The notes beneath the pieces are model-generated. The model was not told the origin of the DNA, did no database searches, and saw only the letters and a list, made by a program, of their open reading frames with translations. 64,000 nt of DNA. Source: Candidatus Nitrosopumilus sp. (GTDB lineage: Archaea > Thermoproteota > Nitrososphaeria > Nitrososphaerales > Nitrosopumilaceae). Positions 26,357 to 35,639 of this stretch are shown one piece after another. The position numbers and the translations under genes were made by a program. The first letter of the stretch is position 1, and every line of letters starts with the position of its first letter. Location of the stretch: contig JAPFBP010000001.1 of the NCBI GenBank assembly GCA_029250275.1, positions 1 to 64,000 on the forward strand, read 5' to 3'.

Positions 26357-26433
26357 AATAGAACCAAGTTTATTTTAATTTTAAATCTATTTAGTAATTG
26401 TAAAAATTACAAAATAAGAGTTAATACCAGAAA

Positions 26434-27537
26434 ATGAATACTATAACCGTGGAAGAAGAAAAGACCAAAATGAAGACGGGTTACACTACAGGAAGCTCAG
26501 CAACTGCAGCATCTAAAGCTGCATTATTATCAATAATAAATCAGAAAAAAATTGATAATGTAAGTATTCTATTACCAAAACGATCTTTCCTTCAAATACC
26601 AATCCATTCTTGTGAATTTGAATTAGATAAGGCAAAATGTTCTGTAATTAAAAATGGTGGAGATGATCCTGATGTAACTCATGGAGCAGAAATTATTGTG
26701 GAATTATCAATTACAGAAAAAATAAATGAAATTGAAATTGATGGTGGAGAAGGTGTAGGAATTGTTACAAAACCAGGATTAGGCTTGGAAATTAATAAAC
26801 CGGCAATAAACCCAGTGCCTAAAAAAATGATTACAGAAAATTTGAAAGAAGTAGGCAAGGACATTCTTTTAAAAAATGGAATTAGAGTTGTGATTTCAGT
26901 TCCCAAAGGAAGAGAACTAGCACCAAAGACGGACAACCCTCGGTTAGGAATTATAAATGGAATTTCAATTTTAGGAACAAGTGGAATTGTATTTCCATTT
27001 TCTACAGCATCATATGCAGCATCAATTAGACAAAATTTGGATGTAGCAATTGCAATGGGTAATGATACAGTAGTACTTACTACAGGTGGACGTAGTGAAG
27101 ATTTTGCAAAAAAAATAGTTGATTTACCAGAACATTGCTTTGTTCAAATGGGTGATTTTTCAGGATATACAATTCAACAGTGTGGTAGAAAAGATATCAA
27201 AAAAGCATATGTTGTAGGTTTTATTGGAAAGCTTGCAAAAATGGCTGCAGGAGTTAAACAAACACATGTCAAAGGATCAAAAGTTGACATGGGCTTTTTA
27301 GCTGAATTAGCTAAAAGTTGTAATGCACAAGAAAATGTAATTCACGATATTAGAAAAGCAAATACAGCAAGACATGTTTCTGAGATAATTCAAGAAAATA
27401 ATATTCACGGATTTTTTGATTTGATTTGCAGTGAAACATATAAACATATGAGAAAACATTCTGAAGAAAAAGTTTCTATAGACGTAATATTGTTTGATTT
27501 TGAAGGAAAGATTTTGGCTAGAAAATCCAAAGAGTAA
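26434..27537 (+). CDS. cbiD: cobalt-precorrin-5B C1-methyltransferase
   Basis: CbiD adds the C1 methyl in the anaerobic (early-cobalt) corrin pathway. The 367-residue protein shows KMKTGYTTGSSATAASKAAL near the N-terminus (consensus RTGYTTGxCAAAAxKAA), VDIGGGEGVGIVTKPGLGL-type glycine loop (IEIDGGEGVGIVTKPGLGL), TNPRLGI-like DNPRLGIINGISILGTSGIVFPFSTASYAASI, and FIGKLAKMAAGVKQTHVKGSKVDMGFL. It is the first gene of a plus-strand cobalamin run. The direction and spacing to cbiG (31 bases) suggest one operon. Confidence 0.96.
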   Translation: MNTITVEEEKTKMKTGYTTGSSATAASKAALLSIINQKKIDNVSILLPKRSFLQIPIHSCEFELDKAKCSVIKNGGDDPDVTHGAEIIVELSITEKINEIEIDGGEGVGIVTKPGLGLEINKPAINPVPKKMITENLKEVGKDILLKNGIRVVISVPKGRELAPKTDNPRLGIINGISILGTSGIVFPFSTASYAASIRQNLDVAIAMGNDTVVLTTGGRSEDFAKKIVDLPEHCFVQMGDFSGYTIQQCGRKDIKKAYVVGFIGKLAKMAAGVKQTHVKGSKVDMGFLAELAKSCNAQENVIHDIRKANTARHVSEIIQENNIHGFFDLICSETYKHMRKHSEEKVSIDVILFDFEGKILARKSKE

Positions 27538-27568
27538 GGTATTTTATTAAAGTCAAAAGATTTTGATT

Positions 27569-28621
27569 ATGGAAAAAACTGCAGTTCTTGCTATTACCAA
27601 AAATGGAATTAAAATTGGAGAAGAATTAAAGAGAATATTTCCAGATTGGAGCGTATTTGCACCTTTGAAACTCTCAAATGAAAATACCGAAATAGTGTGG
27701 TATTCTGAGCCTACAACTGACAAAATTATAGAACTTTTTAAAAATAATAATGCATTAATTTGTCTATTTTCATTAGGTGCAGTAATTAGATTAATTGCAC
27801 CACACTTGAAAGATAAAAAAACAGATCCTGCTGTAATAGTAATTGATGATAAAACAAATTTTGTAATCAGCGTTTTATCAGGACATATTGGTGGAGCTAA
27901 TGAACTAACTAAAGAAATTGCAGAAAAACTTGGAGCATTACCTGTAATTACTACTGCAGCAGATGTAAACAAAACAATAGCAGTAGATCTAGTAGGAAGA
28001 GAATTCAATTGGAAAATAGATGATGATTCTACTGTAACTAAAATTAGTGCACATATGGTAAATGAAGAACCTATTGGGATACTACAAGAAGCAGGTGAAA
28101 GAAATTGGTATAAGGATTTACCAAAAAATGTTTTAATTTATAAAAAAATGGATGATTTAAAAAAATCAAATTCTAAAGCATATTTAATAATTTCAGATAA
28201 AATAATTGATGATGAAATATCAAATGAATCTGTGATATATCGTCCACCAAGTTTAGTAATTGGGATTGGATTGCATTGGGATACTACAAAAGAAACAATT
28301 AGAGAAGGAATTGATCATTGCTTAGAAAAATTCAAACTCAGTTCAAAATCTATTGCAAAATTAGTATCAATAAAAAAACCACAAGATGTACAAGGACTGA
28401 TAGATCTTGGAGAAGAGATGGGAATTCCAGTAGAGTATGTAAATAGAGAAGATTTAGCTGAAATTTCTACCCCAAATCCTTCTGAAACAGTAAAAGCTTT
28501 TGAAGGAACTGCAAGTGTGTCAGAAGCTGCTGCCATCAAAGTTTCTGGAGGTGAATTAATAGTAGAAAAACAGAAATTCCCACCAAATTTGACTATAGCT
28601 ATAGCGAGGATAATAAATTGA
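27569..28621 (+). CDS. cbiG: cobalt-precorrin-5A hydrolase
   Basis: CbiG opens the delta-lactone ring of cobalt-precorrin-5A. The protein has a Rossmann-like N-terminal half with LICLFSLGAVIRLIAPHLKDKKTDPAVIVIDD, then ISVLSGHIGGANELTKEIAEKLGALPVITTAADVN (the CbiG hallmark SGHxGGAN), and the C-terminal CobE-like half with LVIGIGLHWDTTKETI. The track starts at a TTG (27563); the ATG two codons later (27569, MEKTAVLAIT) is the natural start. It overlaps the next gene by four bases. Confidence 0.95.
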   Translation: MEKTAVLAITKNGIKIGEELKRIFPDWSVFAPLKLSNENTEIVWYSEPTTDKIIELFKNNNALICLFSLGAVIRLIAPHLKDKKTDPAVIVIDDKTNFVISVLSGHIGGANELTKEIAEKLGALPVITTAADVNKTIAVDLVGREFNWKIDDDSTVTKISAHMVNEEPIGILQEAGERNWYKDLPKNVLIYKKMDDLKKSNSKAYLIISDKIIDDEISNESVIYRPPSLVIGIGLHWDTTKETIREGIDHCLEKFKLSSKSIAKLVSIKKPQDVQGLIDLGEEMGIPVEYVNREDLAEISTPNPSETVKAFEGTASVSEAAAIKVSGGELIVEKQKFPPNLTIAIARIIN

Positions 28622-29370
28622 AACGCGGATTATTACTAATTGATAGAGGAAGTAGAGAAAGAGAAGCATCTGAAGAATTAGATATAATTTGCCAAGGAAT
28701 CAAAGCAAAAGGTGACTATGTTTTTACTGATTTTTGTTTCCTAGAGGTAGAACCACCATATATTGAAGATGGAATTGCTAAATGCCTAAAAGAGGATATT
28801 GATTCTTTAACCATTGTTCCATATTTTTTGTATCCTGGAAGAAAAGTAAAAAATGCAGTTACTGATGTAATGAAATTTCAAAAAAATACTAAAATAAAAT
28901 TTGTTGTCACTAAGCAAATGAGCATGCATAAAACGTTGGTAGAAGTTGTTGAAAATAGAATATCTACAACAATAAAAGAAAACAATGTTACTCTATCAAA
29001 TCGTGAAGTAGATGTAATGATTATTGGACATGGAAGTAAAGATCCCAAGGCCCAAATGTCATTGGATTATATTATAAATCATCTAAAAGATTCCTATAGA
29101 AATGTTAGTAGATGTTGGTTAGAGATAGAACAACCAGATATTTTTGAAGGGATTAAAAAATGTGAAAAAGATAATCCCAAAGTTTTGATTATAGTTTTTT
29201 ATTTTCTTCATGAAGGAGCACATGTAAAAACTGATATCAATAATGATTTGATTCCAGCATTAGAAAATTCTAGTATAAAAAATTCTTACATTACAAAACA
29301 CATAGGAACAGATCAAAAGATAATAGATTTAATATTAGAAAGAGCTAAAGAGGTAGAAAATGCAAACTAA
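28618..29370 (+). CDS. cbiX: sirohydrochlorin cobaltochelatase, two-domain CbiX
   Basis: The 250-residue protein contains two CbiX-like halves. The C-terminal half keeps the chelatase residues: VMIIGHGSKDPKAQM (first His) and VFYFLHEGAHVKTDI (second His). The N-terminal half aligns in pattern but reads LLLIDRGSREREASEE, with Asp-Arg where Gly-His is expected, and VPYFLYPGRKVKNAV, with no His. The first half thus looks catalytically dead, unlike single-domain CbiXS dimers. The enzyme inserts cobalt into sirohydrochlorin, the start of the anaerobic pathway. It begins at a TTG overlapping the cbiG stop and overlaps cbiC by 11 bases. Confidence 0.88.
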   Translation: MKRGLLLIDRGSREREASEELDIICQGIKAKGDYVFTDFCFLEVEPPYIEDGIAKCLKEDIDSLTIVPYFLYPGRKVKNAVTDVMKFQKNTKIKFVVTKQMSMHKTLVEVVENRISTTIKENNVTLSNREVDVMIIGHGSKDPKAQMSLDYIINHLKDSYRNVSRCWLEIEQPDIFEGIKKCEKDNPKVLIIVFYFLHEGAHVKTDINNDLIPALENSSIKNSYITKHIGTDQKIIDLILERAKEVENAN

Positions 29371-30001
29371 GAAAGGTCAATCAATTGAAGATGCTAGTAT
29401 GCAAATGATTGAAGATGAGATAGGTCCTCATGAATTTAATGAAAAAGAATGGCCTATCGTTAAAAGAATTATTCATTCAACAGCAGATTTTGATTTTGCA
29501 AATAAAAATAAGTTAATTTTTCACAAAGATGCCATTGAGAGTGGAATGACTGCTTTGAAAAATGGTTGTAGTATAGTAGTTGATGTTAATGGAGTAATAG
29601 GAGGAATGAATAAAGAAAACCCCAAAGATTTTGGTAATAACATAGTTTGTAATATTTCTAAACCAGAAATAATGGAATTGGCAAAAAAAGAAGGTAAAAC
29701 ACGTTCACAAGTATCTATGAGAGCAGCCATTTCAGATATGGATGGAGGAGTAGTAGCTATTGGAAATGCTCCAACTGCACTTCAAGAAGTAATTCAGATG
29801 GTCAAAGAAGGCATAGTAAAACCTGCTTTAATCATTGGAATTCCAGTAGGATTCATCTGTGCTGCAGAATCAAAAGAGGAGTTATCAAAGTTAGAAGGAG
29901 TACCATTTATCACCAATATTGGTAGAAAAGGTGGTAGTGCTTCTGTATCTGCTACAATTAATGCGATTTTTAAATTGATTAGAGCAGAATCATCTTTTTG
30001 A
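29360..30001 (+). CDS. cbiC: precorrin-8X/cobalt-precorrin-8 methylmutase
   Basis: CbiC moves a methyl group from C11 to C12, giving (cobyr)inic acid. The 213-residue protein contains VKRIIHSTADFDFA (conserved His of the active site), SIVVDVNGVIGGM, AIGNAPTALQEVIQM and PALIIGIPVGFICAAESKEEL, with the later PFITNIGRKGGSASVSATINAI. All are family hallmarks (consensus GNAPTAL, GxPVGFVxAxESK, R-G-GS). It is the last gene of the run; its stop overlaps the convergent cbiA by 12 bases. Confidence 0.97.
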   Translation: MQTKKGQSIEDASMQMIEDEIGPHEFNEKEWPIVKRIIHSTADFDFANKNKLIFHKDAIESGMTALKNGCSIVVDVNGVIGGMNKENPKDFGNNIVCNISKPEIMELAKKEGKTRSQVSMRAAISDMDGGVVAIGNAPTALQEVIQMVKEGIVKPALIIGIPVGFICAAESKEELSKLEGVPFITNIGRKGGSASVSATINAIFKLIRAESSF

Positions 30002-31345
30002 GTAGTTCAAACAATTTTTAACAAAAATTTCTGCATAGTTTGAGCTGTCAAAATACAAATGTCCATAAGAGGCCAATGTATTATCTTGGATTAATCCATC
30101 TTGGTGATTCTTTATTCCCTCACCAATTTCTAAACTATAAGCAAATTTTGAATCAGATGCAACAGAATCTAATTGAGAATAATGAAATTCATGACCTTGA
30201 AAATTATGTAATTTATCAGAAATTGTATTTTTCATAGTTATCTTACCTTTAGTATAGTTGAGTCTCATTTTATTTGTCATTTTAGTTTCAGCATCAAATA
30301 GACCTATCATTTTGTATTTTTTGTTTTCAGATAAAATTGATTTTGTCAAATACATTAACCCGCCACATTCAGCATAAATTGGAAGATTGTCTTCAGATAA
30401 TTTTTTTATTAATTTTTTCATGATTTGATTTTTTTCAAGAGCATTTCCTAAAATTTCAGGAAATCCACCTCCAATGTAAAGTCCATCACATTTTGGAATT
30501 TTTTCATCTTTCACAGGACTAAAAAATTTTAAATTTGCACCTTCACGACGTAATGCTTCCAAGTTATCTTGATAATAGAAATTAAACGATGTATCTAGTG
30601 CAACTGCAATAATAGTTTTTGTTTTCTTATGTGTAGGTTTTAATTTTTTATTAAGATCAATAGAGGTTTTCGCAATTTTTATAATTTGATTAACATCAAA
30701 ATATTCAGAAATTATTTTTGAAATTTTTCTAATTTGTATATTGAGATCTTTGCTTTCTAATGTTGAAACTAACCCTAAATGTCTTGATGGCATATTCAAT
30801 GATGAATTTTTTGGAACTACACCAATAATTGGAATTTTGATTGTTTCTAGAGCACTTTTACACAAAAGTTCATGTTTTTTGCTACCTATTTTGTTTAGAA
30901 TTATTCCAGCAATACGAGAATTTCTATGAAATTTTAAGAATCCAAGAGCAGTTGCAGCAATAGAGCGAGAAGTTTTACTAGCATCTAAAACTAACAAGAC
31001 AGGAGATTTTGTTAATGATGCTACATGATGAGTGCTAGCATAATTTGAATCTCCACCAAATCCATCATAATATCCCATGACTCCTTCTATTACAGATATG
31101 TTGGATTGAGAATTTGAAGTGAAACTATTGAAAAGTTGATTTTTGCCCATAAGCCATGCATCCAAGTTGTATGTTTGGTTTTTTGAAATACTTGAGAGAT
31201 ATCCTGGATCAATATAATCAGGTCCAACCTTAAATGGTTGGACAGAAAAACCACGTTTTTGTAATGCATAAATTATTGAACACGTTATTGATGTCTTCCC
31301 AACTCCACTAGTAGCACCTGCAATTACGATTCTAGGAATTTTCAA
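29990..31345 (-). CDS. cbiA: cobyrinate a,c-diamide synthase
   Basis: CbiA amidates cobyrinic acid at the a and c positions with glutamine and ATP. The N-terminal P-loop of the DTB-synthetase-like fold is IVIAGATSGVGKTSITCSI, followed by KVGPDYIDPGYL, VIEGVMGYYDG and the GATase part GLYIGGGFPEILGNAL and LPIYAECGGLMYLTKSI, where Cys is the class I glutaminase nucleophile. The C-terminal GHEFHYSQLD supplies His. The length (451) is normal. It is convergent with the cbiD-cbiC run. Confidence 0.97.
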   Translation of the reverse strand: MKIPRIVIAGATSGVGKTSITCSIIYALQKRGFSVQPFKVGPDYIDPGYLSSISKNQTYNLDAWLMGKNQLFNSFTSNSQSNISVIEGVMGYYDGFGGDSNYASTHHVASLTKSPVLLVLDASKTSRSIAATALGFLKFHRNSRIAGIILNKIGSKKHELLCKSALETIKIPIIGVVPKNSSLNMPSRHLGLVSTLESKDLNIQIRKISKIISEYFDVNQIIKIAKTSIDLNKKLKPTHKKTKTIIAVALDTSFNFYYQDNLEALRREGANLKFFSPVKDEKIPKCDGLYIGGGFPEILGNALEKNQIMKKLIKKLSEDNLPIYAECGGLMYLTKSILSENKKYKMIGLFDAETKMTNKMRLNYTKGKITMKNTISDKLHNFQGHEFHYSQLDSVASDSKFAYSLEIGEGIKNHQDGLIQDNTLASYGHLYFDSSNYAEIFVKNCLNYSKR

Positions 31346-31431
31346 TTTGCATGACTAGGAACATTTTTTATTTAAATTGATAGATTGTGGATATCATCAA
31401 TGTTTTTAGTGAGATCTGTTGAATGTAATTT

Positions 31432-31965
31432 ATGGAAAATGATGGTTTGACGATTGTTTATACTGGAAAAGGTAAAGGAAAAACAACTGCAGCTTTAGGA
31501 ATTGCTTTACGTGCAACAGGATATAAAAAGAAAACTTGTATGATTCAGTTCATTAAAGGTTCATGGCATTATGGTGAAATGGATTCATCAAAAAGACTAG
31601 AACCTGAATTTGAAATGATAGCAGTTGGTAAAGGATTTGTGGGTATAATGGATGATAAAAGCCCAAAAGAAGATCATGAAAACGTAGCAAAAGAAGCAAT
31701 TAGAATTAGTAATGAGAAAATTCAATCAGGAAAATACGATATTGTGATTTTAGATGAGATAAATTATGCAGTAAATCTCAATTTAATTTCAGTAAATGAT
31801 GTCCTAAACATAATCAAATCAAAGCCAAAGAATATTGATTTGATATTAACAGGAAATTATGCCAAAGATGAAGTCATTGAAATGGCTGATCTAGTTACAG
31901 AAATGAGAGAAATAAAACATCCATTTCAAAAAGGCATCAAAGCAAAGAAAGGGATTGATTTCTGA
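31432..31965 (+). CDS. cobO: cob(I)yrinate a,c-diamide adenosyltransferase (CobA/BtuR type)
   Basis: The 177-residue P-loop protein reads TIVYTGKGKGKTTAALGIALRATGYKKKTCMIQFIKG, then YDIVILDEINYAVNLNLI and DLILTGNYAKDEVIEMADLVTEMREIKHPFQKGIKAKKGIDF. This is the full BtuR/CobO family pattern, including the GKGKGKT Walker A and the C-terminal 'HPFxxGIxAxxGIDF'. It transfers adenosyl from ATP to cobalt, the last ring step. It is divergent from cbiA and precedes aIF2 alpha by 40 bases. Confidence 0.97.
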   Translation: MENDGLTIVYTGKGKGKTTAALGIALRATGYKKKTCMIQFIKGSWHYGEMDSSKRLEPEFEMIAVGKGFVGIMDDKSPKEDHENVAKEAIRISNEKIQSGKYDIVILDEINYAVNLNLISVNDVLNIIKSKPKNIDLILTGNYAKDEVIEMADLVTEMREIKHPFQKGIKAKKGIDF

Positions 31966-32005
31966 CCAGCAACATTAATTTACGTATGAGGAAGTTTTAG
32001 AAGAA

Positions 32006-32803
32006 ATGTCTACTGAAATCCAAGAAATGCCTGAGCAAGGTGAGATTATTATTGCTACCATTACCAAAGTAATGGATCATGGGGCATATGTCACACTAGA
32101 TGAATATGATGATATTCAAGGATTTTTACATATTTCAGAAATTGCTCCAGGTTGGATTAGATCAGTTAATAGATTTGTTAGAGATGGAGACAAAAAAGTT
32201 CTCCTTGTAAAGAAAATTAATGCTCAACGTGGAGATATAGATCTCTCTTTAAAACAAATTTCAAAAGATCAGAGAAAACAAAAGCTAAAAGAAGTAAAAA
32301 AGTTTGAAAAAGGTAAAACACTATTACAAAATGTTCAAGAAAAAGGTAAATTATCAGATGAAGAGATTGAGAAATTAGAAGATAGTATTTATTCAAAATT
32401 TGATTCAGTGTATGATGCTTTCATATCTATTGGAAGAAATGGAATAGAATCAGTCAAAGAACTAAAACTTGCAAAAAAAACTGCAACAATAATTGAAGAT
32501 ATTTGCTCAAAAATTAAACTTCCTTCAGTTGAAATTAGAGGAATTATGGAAATTACAAATAATCAATCCAATGGTGTTGAAATAATTAAAAAAACATTAC
32601 TAGATATTATTAAAAAAGATTCTACTATAGATATTACATATCTAGGTGCCCCAAAATATAGACTCTCAATTAATTCAGAAGATTTTAAATCAGCTGAAAA
32701 ATTACTAAAGCCAATTATTGAAGAAATTGAAACAAGCATAGAAAAGAAAAAAGGTTCATTCAAATTTACTAGAGAAGATTCAAAGAAAACAAGAGATAAC
32801 TAA
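32006..32803 (+). CDS. eif2a: translation initiation factor aIF2, alpha subunit
   Basis: The 265-residue protein begins with an S1 domain: GEIIIATITKVMDHGAYVTLDEYDDIQGFLHISEIAPGWIRSVNRFVRDGDKKVLLVKKINAQRGDIDLSLKQIS, which is nearly the archaeal/eukaryotic consensus. A helical middle domain and a C-terminal alpha-beta domain (GAPKYRLSINSEDFKSAEKLLKPII) follow. aIF2 alpha joins aIF2 gamma (encoded at 36-37 kb) to bind Met-tRNAi. nop10 follows one base after the stop, the arrangement that is common in archaea. Confidence 0.97.
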   Translation: MSTEIQEMPEQGEIIIATITKVMDHGAYVTLDEYDDIQGFLHISEIAPGWIRSVNRFVRDGDKKVLLVKKINAQRGDIDLSLKQISKDQRKQKLKEVKKFEKGKTLLQNVQEKGKLSDEEIEKLEDSIYSKFDSVYDAFISIGRNGIESVKELKLAKKTATIIEDICSKIKLPSVEIRGIMEITNNQSNGVEIIKKTLLDIIKKDSTIDITYLGAPKYRLSINSEDFKSAEKLLKPIIEEIETSIEKKKGSFKFTREDSKKTRDN

Positions 32804-32804
32804 A

Positions 32805-32960
32805 ATGAGATTTTTACTTAGAAAATGTTCTAAATGTTATCATTATACATTAAAAGAAAAATGTCCAAAGTGTAGTGGGGAAACAATTTCAGCACATCCT
32901 GCTAAATTTTCACCAGATGATAAATACATGAGATATAGATTAGCAGAAAGATATTCTTAA
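32805..32960 (+). CDS. nop10: Nop10 H/ACA ribonucleoprotein protein
   Basis: Not in the ORF track. The frame of 51 residues reads MRFLLRKCSKCYHYTLKEKCPKCSGETISAHPAKFSPDD and continues DKYMRYRLAERYS. The CxxC...CxxC zinc ribbon followed by the PAKFSPxDxYxxYR motif is the Nop10 signature. It binds the pseudouridine synthase Cbf5 in H/ACA guide complexes that modify rRNA. It is cotranscribed with aIF2 alpha. Its TAA overlaps the aglB stop in a TTAA palindrome. Confidence 0.96.
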   Translation: MRFLLRKCSKCYHYTLKEKCPKCSGETISAHPAKFSPDDKYMRYRLAERYS

Positions 32961-35086
32961 GATATAGGTTGATAATCTTTGTTTACTTCATAAATAAAGA
33001 CACCAATCATTGGTCCAATTTTTTCTTCAGTAAAACTAGAGGATGCGTAAACTAGTCTTAGTGGTCCATCACCATCAAAAGTAAATTTGATATCTTTACT
33101 ATAGATGCCAACGTATCCTGGAACATAAGTTGTTGATTGTTGGTTTTGATTATTAGGATTAACGTAACCTAATAAAGAGAAAGGGAACATTTTTCCAAGT
33201 AAAGTTTCATTCCAGAAATAATCAGTTCCACTATTCCCATCAGAATGTAAATATTTTGAAGTATCATAGCCTGCAATTTTCATAAACCATTGTTTTTTAG
33301 ACTCGTCTCCTCCTCCCCTAAGAACATAAAGTGAATCATCAGCATTCACATTCAATTTTTCAGCAGCTACAAATATCAACACATAGTCTGCCTGCATTTC
33401 ATTTAGAGTATTCCAAGCAGAATCAGGATTGTCAAGTAGCATTTTGGCTATATTTTCAATGATAGTTGTATTAACAGTAGAATTATCTGCTAATGATGCT
33501 CTTTCACCCATTGTTTGAATCCAATATCCATAATCCCACCATGACGCAACTACAGCATCCTTAGGAGTATTATTTTTTATCCAATCTAATGCGTCCAACC
33601 AATCATTTGTTGCAATTGGAAACATAGAGCCACCATTCAAAATTGTAGGTGGAACATGCATAATTGATGAAGGTTCTGAACCAACAGGATAAATCATCGG
33701 AATTAATAAAAGAACAATTATTCCTGCCATAAATGCAGGTTGTAAGAATTTATGGATTGGTTTTTTAGATTGAGATTTATTTTTAAAAAATTCTTTTGTT
33801 AATGCTGTTAAACCCAGAGATGCCAAAATAATAACAGCAATGGAAGCAAAAACTTCTAACCTAACAAATGTTGAACTGATATAAACTCCACAAATACCTA
33901 AAATTAATGAAAAAGATAACATATCATTATTTATAGAATTAGAATTTTTTGTTTGAATATTTTTAATTATTATCCAAATTCCAATACCTGAAAAAATTAT
34001 TAAAACAGAATGGAATAAAAACGATTGAGCTAATGTTGTTGTTGCATGTTCTGAAACTGAATCTACTAACGGATCTGTTGTAGTTAAAAATGGATTTATT
34101 GCATTAAGATATCTATGACTAGCAGTTGGTAAAAAATTTGAATCAGAAAAAATTGTAAAAACAGCAGCAGTGATAACTAAAAGTGCAAGTAAAAATAATA
34201 AACCATTTCTTTGTTTATTTTTTGAACTTTTATTTTGAATAAAAATACAAGAAACCAGAAATAAAGTGGAAACTATTAATGAAATTCCCCACAAATCAAA
34301 GACATTTACTCGCTCAAACATAAAAGAAGTTAAAATTGCAGTAATTGTGTAAACTGGAATAGCCCATATTATGAATTTATGATCTATTCTCAAAAAAGGT
34401 AAAGTCAAAAATAAAATCCCTATTGGAATAATAAAAAATTGATTGCCTCCCCAAGCTGAAATAGAAAATATAGTAAAAATTCCTGAACCCACGAGTTTGA
34501 TAAATGCAATTTTTTTATTTTTTGAATTTATCCCACTTAATAACAAATAAACGAATAAAAGACTAAAAAATATCCCTAAAGGTTCAGATTTGAACCATCC
34601 AAGTGGACTTCGAATTAGTAAGGGAATAGAAACAGAAAACAACATGGCTGAAAATAATCCAGCCGTAGTACCACCAATTACTCTAACTAAAGCAAAAATT
34701 ACAATTGCAGATAATGAAGAAAAAATTACCGGAAATAAAATTGTAAAGTCATAAAGATCTAGACCTCCACCAAAAATCCAATAAGTTGTAGCTGCTGTTA
34801 GATGAAGTATAATTTGAGAATTTGAAGATACATCTCTACCATGAGGATACCAACTTAGGTCATCATTCCATTCAAAATATGCAGGAATTCCATTATCAAC
34901 AATGTATTGAGTTGCACGATAATTAAAAAAAGGATCAAATTCATTTAATTCAAAACCAAAATCAGCAGGTTGTACTCTAAGAAGAAAAGAGACAGTAAAT
35001 GACAAAGACAAAATTCCAATAATTAGGAGATGGTTTAATTTTAAATCAAAATTTCCAATAGAAATTAAACTAGAATTAGAATTCAA
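32957..35086 (-). CDS. aglB: oligosaccharyltransferase AglB/STT3
   Basis: The 709-residue membrane enzyme moves an oligosaccharide from a dolichol carrier to Asn in N-x-S/T sequons outside the cell membrane. The first loop has FELNEFDPFFNYRATQYIV (the DxD-like acid motif that binds metal), and about a dozen hydrophobic segments follow. The catalytic WWDYG motif is seen as SWWDYGYWIQTMGERASLADN. The C-terminal soluble part is moderate in size. It stands with glycosylation-related genes elsewhere in the window (DPM1-GtrA at 48 kb). Confidence 0.95.
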   Translation of the reverse strand: MNSNSSLISIGNFDLKLNHLLIIGILSLSFTVSFLLRVQPADFGFELNEFDPFFNYRATQYIVDNGIPAYFEWNDDLSWYPHGRDVSSNSQIILHLTAATTYWIFGGGLDLYDFTILFPVIFSSLSAIVIFALVRVIGGTTAGLFSAMLFSVSIPLLIRSPLGWFKSEPLGIFFSLLFVYLLLSGINSKNKKIAFIKLVGSGIFTIFSISAWGGNQFFIIPIGILFLTLPFLRIDHKFIIWAIPVYTITAILTSFMFERVNVFDLWGISLIVSTLFLVSCIFIQNKSSKNKQRNGLLFLLALLVITAAVFTIFSDSNFLPTASHRYLNAINPFLTTTDPLVDSVSEHATTTLAQSFLFHSVLIIFSGIGIWIIIKNIQTKNSNSINNDMLSFSLILGICGVYISSTFVRLEVFASIAVIILASLGLTALTKEFFKNKSQSKKPIHKFLQPAFMAGIIVLLLIPMIYPVGSEPSSIMHVPPTILNGGSMFPIATNDWLDALDWIKNNTPKDAVVASWWDYGYWIQTMGERASLADNSTVNTTIIENIAKMLLDNPDSAWNTLNEMQADYVLIFVAAEKLNVNADDSLYVLRGGGDESKKQWFMKIAGYDTSKYLHSDGNSGTDYFWNETLLGKMFPFSLLGYVNPNNQNQQSTTYVPGYVGIYSKDIKFTFDGDGPLRLVYASSSFTEEKIGPMIGVFIYEVNKDYQPIS

Positions 35087-35157
35087 TACTTTTGATCAAT
35101 AATCTGTATTTATTACTCTTTTTAGAGAGAACAATTTTATTTCAAAAATATAATAAA

Positions 35158-35604
35158 TTATGGTGTAAATGTTCCTGTCAATTTTGCTTCAGCAATAATA
35201 TGACCATGCATTGCTTGTTCCAAGTCTTGTTTAGAATAACCTTCTTTCAGATCTAGTATTGTATCAAGTGCATATGCCTTGAAAATATACGTATGACGTT
35301 TATCAGGTGGTGCAGGTCCGCCATATCCAATTTCACCAAAATCACTTTTACCTTCTCTTCTCAAATTTGTATTTGGAAATTTTGGAGACAGACCAATTGA
35401 ACCAAATACTAACCAATGAACCCAGACTTTACCAACAGCCTCCATTGCATCTGGATCATCCATAATTAATGCAAGAATTTCAGTATCTTCTGGAATATTA
35501 TCAAAATTTAATTCAGGTTCTTTATTTTCAAATTTATAACCGAATTTCTTTGGAATTTCTTCTCCTTCTTTAAAATCAGGACTGGTTATAGAAAATTCAG
35601 ACAT
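35158..35604 (-). CDS. YbhB/YbcL-family PEBP-like protein
   Basis: The 148-residue protein carries the phosphatidylethanolamine-binding-protein fold: ILALIMDDPDAMEAVGKVWVHWLVFGS (DPDAP-like and HW motif), then GEIGYGGPAPPDKRHTYIFKAYALD (GPxPPxxxHxYxF) and LEQAMHGHIIAEAKLTGTF. These are the ligand-pocket motifs of the family. Members in prokaryotes have uncertain roles and no established ligand. It begins with MSEFSITSPDFKEGEEIPKKF, typical of YbhB. It lies 72 bases upstream of aglB. Confidence 0.93.
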   Translation of the reverse strand: MSEFSITSPDFKEGEEIPKKFGYKFENKEPELNFDNIPEDTEILALIMDDPDAMEAVGKVWVHWLVFGSIGLSPKFPNTNLRREGKSDFGEIGYGGPAPPDKRHTYIFKAYALDTILDLKEGYSKQDLEQAMHGHIIAEAKLTGTFTP

Positions 35605-35639
35605 AATTATTTTGGTAATTAATTTTAAAATAAAGTTTC

